A DNA stretch of 12,937 bases from Veillonella sp. GTDB lineage: Bacteria > Bacillota > Negativicutes > Veillonellales > Veillonellaceae. A program made the translations under genes and the position numbers. Under the pieces are notes generated by a model. It worked only from the letters and a program-made list of their open reading frames with translations. It did not search any database and was not told where the DNA came from. The DNA is taken from contig DXZL01000035.1 of NCBI GenBank assembly GCA_019419725.1, positions 1 to 12,937 on the forward strand, written 5' to 3'. Position 1 is the first letter of the stretch. Each line of letters begins with the position of its first letter. Shown here one piece after another: positions 11,689 through 12,937 of this stretch.

Positions 11689-12937
11689 ATGTTAGATAAA
11701 CTATTTCAACTCAGTGAGCGCGGTACCACTGTTAAAACCGAAATTTTAGCAGGTATTACTACGTTTATCACGATGGCGTACATCCTATTCTTAGCGCCTA
11801 ACATTCTTAGTCTCGGAGGGATGGATAAAGACGCAGTCCTCATCGCTACAGCCTTAGGTGGTGGCCTTGTAACGATTGCTATGGGTTTATTCGTAAACTA
11901 TCCTATCGCCCTCGCTCCAGGGGTTGGCCTCTTAGCCTTTTACTCCTTTACCGTAGTTCTCGGTATGGGCGTGTCCTGGCAAACAGCATTGGGTGCTGTA
12001 TTTATCTCCGGTCTCGTATTCCTCGTATTAACACTTACGTCGATACGCCAAATGATCGTTGAAGGCATCCCAGCCTCTATGAAGGTTGCCATTACTGTTG
12101 GTATCGGCCTCTTCATCGCTATCATCGGCTTAAAATTATCCGGCTTGATGGCAATTTCTATTAGTTTGTCTCCAAACTCCTTAGGCCAAGTTGTGCAAAC
12201 ACATGGTAATTTAGTACCTCCAGCATCCGAGGCACTCTTGACGCTCGGTAATTTGCACAATGGTGAAACATTGTTGGCTCTATTCTCCCTCATCTTTACA
12301 GCTCTATTGATGGCTCGTAAAATTCAAGGTTCCCTCTTGATTGGTGTGGTAGTAACAACAATTGTATCCTATGCTACTGGCCTTTCCACAATGCCTGAGA
12401 ACTTCACTGTATTAGCAGTGCCTGATTTCTCTAAAGCAGCATTCCTTCAATTAGATATTCCTGGTGCGCTCCACATGGGCTTAATCACGATTATCTTCTC
12501 CTTCACCTTCGTAGAATTGTTCGACTCTATGGGTACTTTGATCGGTACTGCTACAGAGGCGAAAATTGCAGATCCTAAATCTGGTAAATTCCCAGGTCTT
12601 GGTAAAGCCATGACTGTCGATGCTATCGGCGTTAGTGCTGGTGCATTGCTCGGTACTTCTACGATTACTGCCTTTGTTGAAAGTGCGGCAGGTGTAGGTG
12701 CTGGTGGCCGTACAGGCTTAACGGCTGTTACAACAGGCGTATTATTCTTAATCTGCTTGTTCTTGGCTCCAATCGTATCCTTGGTACCAAATGCAGCCAC
12801 ATCTCCTGTTCTTATCATTGTCGGTGCCCTCATGTTAGGTGCTATCAGAAATATTGACTTCGATGATTGGACAGAAGGCTTCCCTGCATTCCTCGTTATC
12901 GTTTTGATGCCGTTCACATACAGCATCGCTAATGGTA
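11689..12937 (+). CDS. NCS2-family purine permease, AzgA/PbuG-like (3' end outside the window)
   Basis: The first 416 residues of a membrane permease are present and the frame is still open at the window edge. Family blocks are clear: EILAGITTFITMAYILFLAP (18-37), PIALAPGVGLLAF (72-84), the TM8 motif FVELFDSMGTLIGTATE (274-290), GTSTITAFVESAAGVGAGGR (322-341) and TGLTAVTTG. These mark the AzgA-like branch of NCS2, proton symporters for hypoxanthine, guanine or adenine. In the TM3 motif the usual APGMGLNA reads APGVGLLA (76-83), replacing a normally conserved Asn. The start at 11689 follows GGGAGGG at 11673-11679. It is divergent from the Rrf2 gene. About 15-40 residues are probably missing at the C-terminus, judged from typical family length. 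Confidence 0.88.
   Translation, partial: MLDKLFQLSERGTTVKTEILAGITTFITMAYILFLAPNILSLGGMDKDAVLIATALGGGLVTIAMGLFVNYPIALAPGVGLLAFYSFTVVLGMGVSWQTALGAVFISGLVFLVLTLTSIRQMIVEGIPASMKVAITVGIGLFIAIIGLKLSGLMAISISLSPNSLGQVVQTHGNLVPPASEALLTLGNLHNGETLLALFSLIFTALLMARKIQGSLLIGVVVTTIVSYATGLSTMPENFTVLAVPDFSKAAFLQLDIPGALHMGLITIIFSFTFVELFDSMGTLIGTATEAKIADPKSGKFPGLGKAMTVDAIGVSAGALLGTSTITAFVESAAGVGAGGRTGLTAVTTGVLFLICLFLAPIVSLVPNAATSPVLIIVGALMLGAIRNIDFDDWTEGFPAFLVIVLMPFTYSIANG

Noticed and set aside
12447..12926. Minus-strand reading frame opposite the purine permease
   Set aside because: The + strand matches NCS2 motifs throughout. The antisense translation is repetitive and resembles no protein family I know.

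Overview
The window looks like chromosomal DNA from a low-to-moderate GC diderm Firmicute of the Negativicutes, most probably Veillonella or a close relative. This is an inference from codon style, the strong AGGAGG-type ribosome binding sites, a proteobacterial-style fused chorismate mutase/prephenate dehydratase, a fused aroE-aroK gene and an AzgA-type purine permease. No rRNA or species marker is present, so the genus is not proven.

Positions 1-7600 hold one large aromatic amino acid operon on the + strand. It opens with a leader that reads as a complete, classical ribosome-mediated attenuator: a 29-residue leader peptide carrying Tyr-Phe-Tyr-Trp-Phe-Phe, three mutually exclusive pairings, and a perfect rho-independent terminator. 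It continues with a type I-beta DAHP synthase (aroF), 3-dehydroquinate synthase (aroB), EPSP synthase (aroA), chorismate synthase (aroC), chorismate mutase/prephenate dehydratase (pheA) and a shikimate dehydrogenase-shikimate kinase fusion (aroE-aroK). It ends in a terminator at about 7562-7600. Several gaps between genes hold near-perfect hairpins with little or no U-tract.

Positions 7601-8690 hold an A+T-rich toxin-antitoxin module. It has a palindromic operator, an unusual 205-residue antitoxin with two RelB/DinJ-like ribbon-helix-helix units in tandem, and a RelE/ParE-family toxin overlapping it by four bases. A bidirectional terminator separates it from the converging aroD.

Positions 8687-9795 (minus strand) carry aroD, type I 3-dehydroquinate dehydratase. 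It is the one common-pathway gene missing from the operon, so all seven steps from DAHP to chorismate are encoded here, plus the branch to phenylpyruvate. aroD has its own candidate promoter, with a perfect palindrome filling the -35/-10 spacer.

Positions 9796-11541 (minus strand) carry an MFS drug:H+ antiporter-like gene downstream of an Rrf2-family regulator with three cysteines. A large inverted repeat lies just before the MFS ribosome binding site. From 11689 to the window end an AzgA/PbuG-like NCS2 purine permease runs off the edge on the + strand, divergent from the regulator.

The most interesting items are the aromatic-peptide attenuator controlling a whole chorismate operon and the tandem-domain antitoxin.
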